Program-made: the position numbers and the translations under genes
Assembly: GCF_001642475.1 (NCBI RefSeq)
Contig: NW_019174144.1
Span: 1-16,311, forward strand
Length of the DNA: 16,311 bases
Direction of reading: 5' to 3'
DNA from: Fonsecaea monophora
Lineage: Eukaryota > Ascomycota > Eurotiomycetes > Chaetothyriales > Herpotrichiellaceae
In this document: piece by piece, positions 1 to 7,431 of the stretch
Layout: the number at the start of each line of letters is the position of its first letter
Position numbering within the stretch: position 1 is the first letter of the stretch
Notes under the pieces: generated by a model
Seen by the model: only the letters and a program-made list of their open reading frames with translations
Told to the model about the DNA's origin: nothing
Databases searched by the model: none

Positions 1-2
1 TG

Positions 3-956
3 ATCCGGCGCGCCGTGCCACCACCACCACCCACCACCACCACCACCACCACCGAGCAACACGGAACTGCCCGTCTGTCCACGTCAAAGGACGAATTCAC
101 CAGCGCCGAAAGGGCCACCAGTGCCACTGAAATCACCGACGAGGGCCCCACCACGGCTTCTCACGTCGTGGACGACACGATCCCGATCCATCCCTACCGC
201 AGACGACACGCGCTGATCACAAAGGACCCCACGGTCAAGCAAGGGTACTGGCAGCTTGTGGTCTCGCCGTTCCCGTACATCGGACTCCCCGCCGTGGCGT
301 GGGCCAGTTTGATCGTGAGCTTCAAGAGCTTTCTGACCAGCTTCATCTTCAGCACGCAGGCGAGCTTCTTCTCGATCCCACCCTACAACTTCAGCGCGGG
401 GACCATGGGCCTGATGTTCGTGGCGCTCGTCATCGGCAACGTCATCGGCGCCGTGCTGGGCGGCCTGGGCGCCGACTGGCTGATCCTGCGCCTGGCACGG
501 CGCAACCGGGGCGTGACGGAGCCCGAGCACCGGTTGTGGGCGTTCCTGCCCGTTCCCTTCTGCTGCGCCGGCGGCATCCTCATGTACGGCCTCGGCGCGC
601 ACTACGGCCTGCACTGGATCGTGCCGTGCCTGGGCCTGACGCTGATCGGCGTCGCGGCCAACATCCTCATCCCCGTGGCCATGACCTACGCCTTGGACTC
701 GTACAGCGACATCTTTGACGAGTCCGTCCAGATGATCAATTTTCTGCGCAACGCCGTCGGCGGCGCCCTCTCCTTCGCCATCCGGCCCTGGATCACCGCC
801 AGCGGGCCCAAGAACGCCTGCATCGGCATCGCCATGATGCTGTTCGCCGTCTACATGACTTTTCTGCCTTTTGCCGTCTGGGGCAAGAAGTGGCGGACCG
901 CTACGGCGGGGTACTACGTGAAGATCACGCGCAAGAATGACAAGTGGGCGACGTAG
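3..956 (+). CDS. Major facilitator superfamily transporter, C-terminal half (5' partial)
   Basis: The frame is open to the left window edge and ends at TAG 954-956, so this is the 3' part of a longer gene; no start codon is present. After a Pro/Thr-rich and charged stretch (about 60 residues, the usual cytoplasmic loop between the two halves) I see six hydrophobic segments, matching TM7-TM12 of a 12-TM carrier, then a short basic tail. Family-like landmarks are the GLGADWLILRLARRNRG stretch (TM8 and following loop, as in the RLARRNRG..EPE.RLW signature of fungal DHA1/Hol1-like carriers) and VTEPEHRLW. It should be a plasma-membrane proton-coupled carrier; the substrate cannot be read from sequence. 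It is convergent with the Zn2Cys6 regulator at 1364-2788. No intron is needed in this part. Class is confident, subfamily less so. Confidence 0.88.
   Translation: MRRAVPPPPPTTTTTTTEQHGTARLSTSKDEFTSAERATSATEITDEGPTTASHVVDDTIPIHPYRRRHALITKDPTVKQGYWQLVVSPFPYIGLPAVAWASLIVSFKSFLTSFIFSTQASFFSIPPYNFSAGTMGLMFVALVIGNVIGAVLGGLGADWLILRLARRNRGVTEPEHRLWAFLPVPFCCAGGILMYGLGAHYGLHWIVPCLGLTLIGVAANILIPVAMTYALDSYSDIFDESVQMINFLRNAVGGALSFAIRPWITASGPKNACIGIAMMLFAVYMTFLPFAVWGKKWRTATAGYYVKITRKNDKWAT
17..54 (+). repeat. CCA/ACC trinucleotide tract inside the transporter gene
   Basis: A near-perfect CCA/ACC run, broken once by an extra C, encodes about five Pro followed by seven Thr in the predicted central loop of the transporter. 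Such tracts vary in length by slippage. It lies in a loop where length changes are probably tolerated. Confidence 0.8.
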
Positions 957-1154
957 ACGGCAGAAGCACGATTGATTGATGGATGGATGGAAAGAAAGCG
1001 GGGAGCGGTCGAGGGAAGTGGAAGAGGAAGTGAAAGAAAGATTTCGTGGTGGAACTCTCTCCGTAGGTTAGCCATGTATCATCTTTGAGACAAAATCACA
1101 CTGAAGGAGCTCGACGATGTCTCGATTCACATCAGACAGTGCTGTGCTCGTGTG

Positions 1155-1173
1155 GTGTGTGTGTGCGCGCGCG
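1155..1173. repeat. Alternating GT then GC dinucleotide run
   Basis: Nineteen bases of strict purine-pyrimidine alternation (GT repeated, then GC repeated). This is a microsatellite; alternating GT/GC runs of this kind can adopt left-handed Z-DNA, but that is general knowledge and not shown here. Confidence 0.75.
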
Positions 1174-1330
1174 TCGTATGTCGTAACCCTAGAATTTCCT
1201 CGTCATCAATCTCCAAGTTGCCGTAAACCACCCGTTTATACATCTCCAACGGGGCAGCATGAAAAACAATCCAGGCGACAAAAACACCCGATATAGTACA
1301 TCAACACTTAAAATGTAACAACGACATCAA

Positions 1331-1353
1331 GCAGCAGCAGCAACAGCAGCAGC
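1331..1353. repeat. GCA trinucleotide repeat downstream of the regulator stop
   Basis: A GCA/CAG run with one interruption (CAA) lies 11 bases past the TF stop codon on the minus strand, where it reads as TGC/CTG repeats in the presumed 3' UTR. Confidence 0.75.
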
Positions 1354-1363
1354 GTAACGCCGC

Positions 1364-2788
1364 CTACCAAATCCCCAGCTCGACCTTCCACTCGCGAGCA
1401 AGGCTGTCCAGGGTGGTATATCTCCCCTGCCGCCGTCTCGACCACAGCTCCTGCATCAGAGATTTGAGGTTCGAGGGACAAAATGCGGCCTCGCTCGGAA
1501 ATAGCTCCGAGAGCACGTCCTCGGCGAACGCGCGTCTCGTATCTTCCTCCGTCAAGCATGATGCGACGATTATAGGCCAAATGACCTGGCGTTGATTCTC
1601 CGACAAAGTTCGCTTACAATGTAGCCAATAACCCTCCACGATCTGCCACAACCGATCCAGAATGTGTGTGTGGGTCGAATCTTGGAGCTGGCTGGGATGT
1701 AAATGCGGTGCTGAAACCCACAGTTGAGCTGCCAATCGGTACGCATGCCAAATCTCGAGTGTGCATGATGGCAATATGGTTCTTACAATCGAATCGTCAG
1801 GCTGCCACGCTTCTAGTCGCCGGAAGATGTCTGCGCCCGAGACTGCCGACGCAAGCAAATCCAAGAGGGACCGCGGGAGATTGGTATTTGAATCGATGCC
1901 ACTTCGTCCCGAACACATTGTAGACCAGACGTGCAGGGAGTCCGAACTCCGACCGATGAGCCAAATATCCATGTCCAGCCCGGCTAGACGATCGATATTC
2001 GGCTGAGGATCCTGGCAAGCAAGAGCAATCGAAAGCAAGCCCTTCAAGTGACCTGTCCATTTATAACCCGCTTTCATCTAAAATTGATGTTAAGGTGGAG
2101 GTTGTTCCGCGAGACAGGTCGTGACTTACGGCAACATGACACATCAAAAATCCTGCTGCCAGCAGTATATCGTTGTTGGTGTCGACCGACCCTCTCAGTC
2201 GGCTCTGAAAAATGCTCAGAGCGGACGACACTCGTGCTAGAGCGACCGGCGACGAGCCAAATTGCTCTAGAAGCTCGAATGCGACGATTGCCTCCCGGAC
2301 GGGCGGATAAGTGAAGCACAGGGATCCATATGTCTTCACAAATTGATTGTCCCACATATTGGACCAATGGAGTTGGAGGTGGCCAGAGGTCAAGACTCAA
2401 TATCTGATCTCAGTACAATGGAAAACAAGCTGCCGCAAAGCACCGGGGATGACATACACCTTTCGATAAGTTGATTGTCATCGACGGATTGCAGGATGAC
2501 ACTGGGAGGAATGTTGTCGTTATCATGGTTGCTCTTCGTAGGACTTTTCTCTCCTGAACATTGCAGAGATGTTCCATTGTATGTGTTGCTCTGATTCACA
2601 TTGCTTGAAACCACACCTGTGAGTACCGCATTCTTCCACCTCAACGGGCGGTCATAATTGCAACGAAATCCTAAACGTGCGCACCGTTGGCATGTCGGCT
2701 TCTTCTCATCACATTTTCGGCTAGCGCTCAGACAGCTAGAACACCCTGTTCGTGACCGGGTGGTCGAAGGACGTGTTCTGGCCGACAT
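1364..2788 (-). CDS. Zn2Cys6 transcription factor with fungal_trans_2-type C-terminal region
   Basis: Three exons read on the minus strand: 2788-2458, 2395-2130 and 2077-1364, giving 436 residues. Intron 1 (62 bases) starts GTATGT and ends GAG, phase 1; intron 2 (52 bases) starts GTAAGT, has a CTTAAC branch-like site and ends TAG, phase 0. Each join removes an in-frame stop and keeps the frame. Residues 16-43 form the binuclear zinc cluster: Cys16, 19, 26, 33, 36 and 43, spaced C-x2-C-x6-C-x6-C-x2-C-x6-C, followed by a short linker. The rest is helical and its end (IIVASCLTEEDTRRAFAEDV, then a Leu-rich segment, a basic RRRQG turn and a terminal W-x-V-x-L) has the pattern of the Fungal_trans_2 / Acr-2-like family. 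It should be a nuclear DNA-binding regulator; its targets are unknown, though the adjacent transporter is an obvious candidate. Confidence 0.9.
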
Positions 2789-3252
2789 TGGGCGAGAGAC
2801 CCTAGTTAGTGGTGATGAAGAGCAGCTTACTAGCTATCAATTAATGCCGCGCCACAAGAGGAAGTCAGTGTAGGAGCGGCGTTCCACCTGTGACATGGGG
2901 AAGTCGTTTATCGACCCCCTTTGATTGGTGCAGAGGTTCTCGAGTACAAGTAGAAGTTGGCAGTTTTCCCGAAAATGCCAGTGACCCCAGCAGGCCGTGT
3001 CAAAGGGAAAACAAGAGTGCCACAGCCTTATCCCTGACCGATGACTCGAAGATTCCTTGAGCGCAGCTTCTCCATGCCTTTCAACAAAGACCCTGTCGCT
3101 TGGTCACAAGGATCGAAGACCCGTAGGTCGCCTAAAGGAACTGTGAAGAGTTGGTCGGACATTGGGGAGCAAGGATACTCTGATCAGTGGAGAAGGATGA
3201 ACGGAGAGAAATGGAGAGTCGGATCACATGCTGTATGTGCACATGGGTCAAA

Positions 3253-3258
3253 CACGTG
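3253..3258. promoter_or_regulatory. CACGTG box, distal, upstream of Sm F
   Basis: Perfect palindromic E-box core, 275 bases before the Sm F start codon. In ascomycetes this core is bound by bHLH proteins such as Cbf1; the binding protein here is inferred. Confidence 0.5.
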
Positions 3259-3314
3259 ATAATGCGCGATTTTGGCCCCCACAGCTCGCTCACCTTCTGC
3301 CAGCTCTCCCTGAC

Positions 3315-3322
3315 TCACGTGA
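3315..3322. promoter_or_regulatory. TCACGTGA box upstream of Sm F
   Basis: Eight-base palindrome TCACGTGA, the extended form preferred by Cbf1-type bHLH factors, about 210 bases before the Sm F start codon. Confidence 0.55.
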
Positions 3323-3444
3323 GATCACAGGGCGGCATCATTCTTGGCCGAATATGGAAGTGGCTCGAGCAGATTTACAAACTCTTGGCGGAACATTCTC
3401 TCTCCAAATTCGAAGCTGCGATCCAAACACGCGAGTTACAACAT

Positions 3445-3450
3445 CACGTG
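3445..3450. promoter_or_regulatory. CACGTG box, proximal, upstream of Sm F
   Basis: Third CACGTG within 200 bases, 83 bases before the Sm F start codon, preceded by AT (ATCACGTGT). Confidence 0.5.
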
Positions 3451-3532
3451 TAGTCAATTCCTCAATGAGAGCTGATTGTTCTGCGTTCTTCGTTTGACAA
3501 ACCCAACCTCATCCTCGGTGAATCGGCCAAAA

Positions 3533-4019
3533 ATGAATGTAAGATGAGTTGTGGCCAGCTTTTGCGACATCGCTAATGTTTTCGCAGTTCACTCCCATAA
3601 ACCCGCGGCCTCTGCTTCAGAGCTTGTACGTCCTCGCACCCCTTGTGTCAAAGTGCGCGAGCACTTCCCCCTGATCGAGGCACGGCTTGATCGCCTAGAT
3701 ACGCGTATTGACAGATTGTATCGCAGGATCAACGACGAGGTTATCATCCGTTTAAAATGGGGTCAAACAGAATACAAAGGTCGCCTAATCAGTGTCGACT
3801 CGTATATGAATATTCAGCTCTCAAACACAGAAGAATATATTGACAGGAAACATACGGGGACTTTGGGCCAGGTGCTCATAAGGTATGGTCTACAGGGTTC
3901 TGTGCGTGCTGGCACTGCATGACTGACAACTTTTTAGGTGCAACAACGTTCTGTGGATATCTGCCGCCAAGGGAGTCGAAATGAACGGCGAAGGACCTGA
4001 CACCAAAATGGAGGATTAG
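3533..4019 (+). CDS. smf1: Small nuclear ribonucleoprotein Sm F
   Basis: Four exons: 3533-3538, 3588-3625, 3727-3882 and 3938-4019, giving 93 residues. Introns are 49 (GTAAGA..CAG, branch GCTAATG), 101 (GTACGT..CAG) and 55 bases (GTATGG..TAG, branch ACTGAC); all junctions keep frame. The first exon codes only Met-Asn. The protein has the Sm1 motif (about residues 18-50, with RLKWGQTEYKGRL and SVDSYMNIQL) and Sm2 motif (61-74, LGQVLIRCNNVLWI), the diagnostic VDSYMN and NTEEYID of Sm F, and a short acidic tail. It is one of seven Sm ring proteins that assemble on U1, U2, U4 and U5 snRNAs in spliceosomal snRNP biogenesis. Residue 55 is Arg where the family normally has Gly after YID. Homologues are SNRPF in human and SMX3 in budding yeast. 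The family assignment is very secure; the tiny first exon is inferred from frame and the conserved FTPINPRP start. Confidence 0.94.
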
Positions 4020-4049
4020 GTTGGCAACATCCTGTAGAAACAGAGGAGC

Positions 4050-4436
4050 ATGACGGATTCAGGATTCCACAAAGTCGGCCACGGAGCTTCAACACTGTTC
4101 CTGCACGACGAGCACATGCTCAAACGGTCACATCTTGCTGGTGGCATGCAACGAAATGCATTCTTGTCAGACAAGCTGAGCACCACCGAGATGCTGGCGG
4201 AAGGGGAAATCGATGCGATCCTTCATCTAGCTGCTGACATCGCAGCCCGTCAATCGAAACCAAGCACTAGAAAGCAGTCTAGTCTGGTACTGAGAATTCA
4301 CACTCGAGACGACAAGCACCGTCATGACTCTCCCTTGGCACCGAAAGGAGTCGCCGCAGGCAGTGGCTTCGTGTATGCAAAAGAGCCATCCTCCAGGGCC
4401 CTCGGTCATGTCCTGCATGTCAAAAGTTTCCACTAG
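4050..4436 (+). CDS. Hypothetical ORF, 128 aa, doubtful
   Basis: An uninterrupted ATG-to-TAG frame starts 30 bases after the Sm F stop codon, so it would sit in the Sm F 3' UTR or read as a second cistron. The composition is not obviously non-coding (mixed Ala, Ser, His, charged residues; many C/G third positions in the first half) but I recognise no motif, signal peptide or membrane segment. Nothing marks a promoter between it and Sm F. It may equally be chance; I list it because it is the longest frame in this gene-poor stretch. Confidence 0.22.
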   Translation: MTDSGFHKVGHGASTLFLHDEHMLKRSHLAGGMQRNAFLSDKLSTTEMLAEGEIDAILHLAADIAARQSKPSTRKQSSLVLRIHTRDDKHRHDSPLAPKGVAAGSGFVYAKEPSSRALGHVLHVKSFH

Positions 4437-5829
4437 GAGTTGGTCATACATAACAACCCGGGCCAATTCAGGAGGATGAAGGCGGGCTTGCTTCCTTCAA
4501 GCCACAAATAGACTGTCTACCCGAGGCGTCACTGGAGGGGCAGGTTGCGGGCACCGATGATCAGAGTTCTTGCCATGTGCTTTAGCTGTCCGAAACACGA
4601 GGACATGTTCAGCAATCTCTTCAGGAGACAGCAGTTTTTAGTCGCCTCTTCCGAGAAAGACAGGAAACAGAGTTCATAGAACTTGATGCGAGCAAACAGG
4701 AAAATTCCCCAGTACCTCTGTAGCTTTTGGCCCCTTGGGAACTGTAATGTTTGCACGCCGCTTGAAAGCAATAGTCACAGGCGTACCACTGCAATGTCAC
4801 CATTCTAGGTTTAGAGAGAATTGGCTCTGCCAGCCGCCTTGGTAGTTCTCAGAAGGCTTGAAGAGGCGGAAGACTTCGGACTTGAACATAGTTCAGAACA
4901 ACCGAGTTGAAAGGTTTCAGTCCGGGAGGCAAACTTGCACCCAAATGGGCAAATCGACTTTATTGCCTCTACCCAACCATGGCCAACCACGCCAACCTAG
5001 AAACGTCAACCCAAAATACGAGTCATCACAAGTTTGTTATTGATTATTGATTGTGCTGCGCCCTGCCCAGCTTTGCTTCGGCCACTGACCAACCAACCCC
5101 AAATCCCGTCCTTCCAGCCATCCAACCAAGAACAAAGAGGGTGCACAGTGGCACGGAAGACAACTCGGCACTTGGAAGCGAATCCAACGTTGTGAATGTG
5201 CGATCTTCATCCTGTCCTACGTGGCTTGAATCACCGTCCTCGTACGCCTCGATGGCCCTACCAATTCGATAGATGCCTTCCTTGAATATACCCTGCAACG
5301 CCCGCCACCATGTGGTTGATCGCTGGCCTCTCAGGCTTCGGGACCACCATCAGCCACACACGAGACCCTGAAAATTGGTCACTGAGGCCTGGTGGGGAGG
5401 CTCCACGCTCGGTTCTGGGTCCTGCGAGGGGTCTAGACATGGTACAATCCATTCTATCCGGGGGAGCATTCGCATGAAGGAGGGGAATGACGGGGGCGGC
5501 GTCGTAGCCTCTGCCTTCTATTGGGTTCCCAAAAACTCTCAAACAGGGGGCTGCCGACGCGAGGGCAAAATTCTGAATGCTAGGCGGGGACTTGATCGTG
5601 TGCCGTGGACAAAAAGGGATAGGAAACAATACTGTTAGGGCACTGCCGACCCGGGTTTTCCTCTGGTCCTATATCATTGCTTGCCCTCGCTGTCCACAGG
5701 GAGCCAGTTCAGTCCCTTCGTTTACTCACAACATTCGTTTCTTGATCTCTGAGAAATCCAGAGCACCACACACATCCCGCAGCGTCCAGGCGACACCTCC
5801 TTCACCCTGCCCAGGCTACACTCACTATC
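4437..5829. other. Gene-poor region before the small Ser-rich gene
   Basis: About 1.4 kb without a gene I can identify. It contains several overlapping short frames in both strands, a doubtful minus-strand frame at 5044-5298 (listed separately) and a 55-codon plus-strand frame at 5310-5477 that begins in a strong start context (CCGCCACCATG) but shows no motif. The last 150 bases should hold the promoter and 5' UTR of the gene at 5830. No repeat or transposon feature is visible. Confidence 0.5.
5044..5298 (-). CDS. Possible terminal exon of an unrecognised gene
   Basis: This minus-strand frame ends at TAA (5046-5044) and opens upstream without a good ATG, so if coding it would be a last exon; a TTGCAG that could be a splice acceptor lies at its 5' end. 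The translation has an amphipathic helix-like start (GIFKEGIYRIGRAIEAYEDG), an acidic middle and a hydrophobic segment of about 20 residues (around SSVPLCTLFVLGWMAG) followed by a Gly-rich turn, which reads more like a small membrane protein than random sequence. I do not recognise the family and could not find a convincing upstream exon. Confidence 0.22.
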   Translation of the reverse strand: MQGIFKEGIYRIGRAIEAYEDGDSSHVGQDEDRTFTTLDSLPSAELSSVPLCTLFVLGWMAGRTGFGVGWSVAEAKLGRAQHNQ

Positions 5830-6069
5830 ATGCCTTCCAAATTCACAGAGATACTTGATCCTCAATACCAAACAACATCACCTCAGGACGATGTGCGGTT
5901 GGAGGACATCATAGGTGCCGCCAATATGTCAGTTCGAGATCGAACATCCTCTGAGGCCAGTTCGACGAGTCACAGTTCATCAAGTGCCTCAAGTTCCGAC
6001 AGTGACCGTGTCGAGGAGAAGCAGAGGAGAAAAAGGCTCTCACGCTTACTGTCAGGAGGCAAGCGATGA
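5830..6069 (+). CDS. Small serine-rich hypothetical protein
   Basis: A single-exon frame of 79 residues with a good start context (CTATCATGCC). The first third is acidic and polar (FTEILDPQY, then DDVRLEDIIGAANMSV), the middle is a Ser/Thr tract (about residues 40-58), and the tail is strongly basic and amphipathic (EKQRRKRLSRLLSGGKR). There is no signal peptide or membrane segment. The layout, a conserved-looking start, a low-complexity Ser linker and a basic C-terminal helix, is typical of small uncharacterised proteins of filamentous ascomycetes; no function can be assigned. The Ser tract and RRKRLS sequence would suit kinase sites, which is inference. I consider it probably real because the composition is structured and the start is well placed. 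Confidence 0.55.
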   Translation: MPSKFTEILDPQYQTTSPQDDVRLEDIIGAANMSVRDRTSSEASSTSHSSSSASSSDSDRVEEKQRRKRLSRLLSGGKR

Positions 6070-6529
6070 TTCTCATCAGGTACAACTTTCTCTATGCAAC
6101 AGAGAATACACAATCACGACCTCATGGGATCGACGGCACCATTTAGCAACAGTTATCGGCGTACACCTTCCTGACGACCACACAAAATGTCCTTTATTGG
6201 CGACTTCTTTCATCTCGATGCGACAGAGCAGAGGCATTTTAGAGGAACGTGCATACCGAGTGCTGGCGCCCTTCGCTCCTTTCATTTCGTTCCCACAGAT
6301 TTTCATTCACCATCACCCCATTGCGACAAATGGAAAGGAAGGAGATGAGCGAAAAAAAATTGCCTTGTGGAAGCGAGGGACCGGCCCGCGCGTATGAAAT
6401 TCAGCCAGTCGAGACGGGTTGCCGTTCCCACACCAGACACTTCTAGACCCGAAGCAACTCGAATTTGATGTGAAACTAGCTCAGCAAAAAAAAAGGGGGA
6501 GATCAGCATGGGCCCTGCAATTATTCATA
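6070..6529. other. 3' flank of the small Ser-rich gene, no gene seen
   Basis: About 460 bases after the 79-residue gene. Frames on both strands overlap and carry no motif. An A9-G5 run lies at 6486-6499. I see nothing else in it. Confidence 0.5.
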
Positions 6530-6853
6530 TTATTCTGGAACGCAACAGCGAGTTCTCCTACCGACTCCCCTCCTCGGAGAAGTATAGAAATCAATTCTCG
6601 AAAGCGGTGGTGTCCGGTAGTGCGGAAGATGGAGATTGCCATTTGCTGTATATGGACGGGACGACAGATCCGAGACAGCCAGACTCTCGCAAAGACGGGG
6701 AATCTCACGATCGTCTTCAGTGAGGTGGAAGCTGGTGATCCGGTCGAATGAACTTGAATACAAGTCGCTGGGGTCGTCGATGTCGCCCATTGCTTTGTCC
6801 ATGTTGGCCTCACCACCATATATATCCATGTTACCTGAATTGGAGAGATGCAT
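6530..6853 (-). CDS. Hypothetical protein, about 100-108 aa, uncertain
   Basis: A minus-strand frame from ATG at 6853 (or the next in-frame ATG at 6829) to TAA at 6530. Third positions are enriched in C/G through the middle (runs such as GAC ATC GAC GAC CCC AGC GAC), as in the real genes of this window. The translation is acidic at first (DKAMGDIDDPSDLY), then SFHLTEDD and a Ser/Arg-rich end. Just before the 6829 ATG is a pyrimidine-rich CTCTCCAATTCAG that would serve as a splice acceptor, so a 5' exon may exist upstream. I recognise no family. It may be a small lineage-specific gene or chance. Confidence 0.3.
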   Translation of the reverse strand: MHLSNSGNMDIYGGEANMDKAMGDIDDPSDLYSSSFDRITSFHLTEDDREIPRLCESLAVSDLSSRPYTANGNLHLPHYRTPPLSRIDFYTSPRRGVGRRTRCCVPE

Positions 6854-7312
6854 GAGAGATGCATGGTGGCTGGCAAACACCCTCGGTCCATGTCACACTG
6901 CAGCAGAGGGGAAATGTAGATCTGCATCGATCCATTTTAAAAGATACATTTTACGATAGAATGAAACGAACGAAATGATTGAATCTTTAGCGTGAGCTTT
7001 GGTTGCAGACTTGTATACATACTATCAGCGAATGCTAAGAACACGTACAAGTAGCTCGAGAACTACGAGGTACAATAATTGGGGTTGTGGCCCGCCAGGG
7101 AGGGTTGTTTAGTTACTCGCACAGGCATCATCCTTACAGGTCGAAGCCTAACAGCATGCCTCCATGCCTAGAACCAGCCACGATATAACGCTCTCCCGGC
7201 CCACGTGTAAATCTCACTAGCCCCCAGAAGCCACAAAACTGCCACCAACTCCGGGCTTCATAGTTTAAAGAAATATGAGTTGAACACGCCCAAAAACACC
7301 CCAATTTATGCC
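6854..7312. other. Upstream flank of the tRNA-Leu gene
   Basis: About 460 bases with no gene I can support. There is a CACGTG at 7202-7207. A TTTAAA at 7264-7269, 44 bases before the tRNA 5' end, is in the range where upstream TATA-like elements of fungal tRNA genes help place TFIIIB; that role is inference. Confidence 0.45.
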
Positions 7313-7327
7313 GGGAGGATGGCCGAG

Positions 7328-7391
7328 GTAAATATCTCCCCAGTCTCTCTTTTCTTCAGCGGACCCGAGTTGGCTAACAGATGTGATGTAG
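7328..7391 (+). other. 64-base insertion in the tRNA-Leu D-loop resembling a spliceosomal intron
   Basis: The insertion begins GTAAAT, has a pyrimidine-rich middle (TCTCTCTTTTCTTC near 7344-7357), a perfect fungal branch site GCTAAC (7373-7378, branch A 7377) and ends TAG, 14 bases beyond the branch A. Its length and signal spacing match the mRNA introns of the neighbouring genes (46-62 bases in most). Cutting at GT and AG restores the standard tRNA-Leu D-loop. It lies far from the anticodon loop where the tRNA splicing endonuclease cuts. Inference: a spliceosomal intron in a Pol III transcript. The alternative is an inserted sequence that inactivated the gene. Confidence 0.7.
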
Positions 7392-7414
7392 TGGTTTAAG
7401 GCGCTGTGTTTAGG

Positions 7415-7431
7415 TCCCTATCATTTCCAAA
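7415..7431 (+). other. Canonical tRNA intron, one base 3' of the anticodon
   Basis: Seventeen bases between G37 (7414) and position 38 (C7432). The position is the standard eukaryotic one, and CCTA within it is complementary to the anticodon plus G37, giving the usual anticodon-intron helix recognised by the Sen endonuclease. Confidence 0.82.

Larger units (their letters stand above)
957..1363. other. Convergent 3' intergenic region with short microsatellites
   Basis: This stretch separates the stop of the transporter (plus strand) from the stop of the regulator (minus strand), so it should hold both 3' UTRs. It contains GATT/GATG short repeats near 971-990, a GT/GC alternating run at 1155-1173 and a GCA run at 1331-1353. 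I see no gene in it. Confidence 0.7.
2789..3532. promoter_or_regulatory. Divergent promoter region between the Zn2Cys6 regulator and Sm F
   Basis: These 744 bases lie between two start codons facing away from each other, so they must hold both promoters. The half next to Sm F carries three CACGTG boxes (annotated separately). A CCAAT-type element is present near 2921-2930 (ATTGG on plus). Short ORFs here (3041-3259, 3187-3497) overlap one another in different frames, lack recognisable motifs and look like chance. Confidence 0.6.

Noticed and set aside
84..718. Frames on both strands inside the transporter (84-614 minus, 299-718 plus).
   Set aside because: They are GC-rich shadow frames of the transporter with Arg/Pro/His-rich translations.
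3041..3497. Three overlapping short plus-strand frames upstream of Sm F.
   Set aside because: They overlap each other in different phases, run through the CACGTG boxes and show no motif.
7328..7391. The D-loop insertion as a second endonuclease-type tRNA intron.
   Set aside because: It is away from the anticodon loop and I see no bulge-helix-bulge-like pairing at its ends, while its ends and branch site fit the spliceosome.
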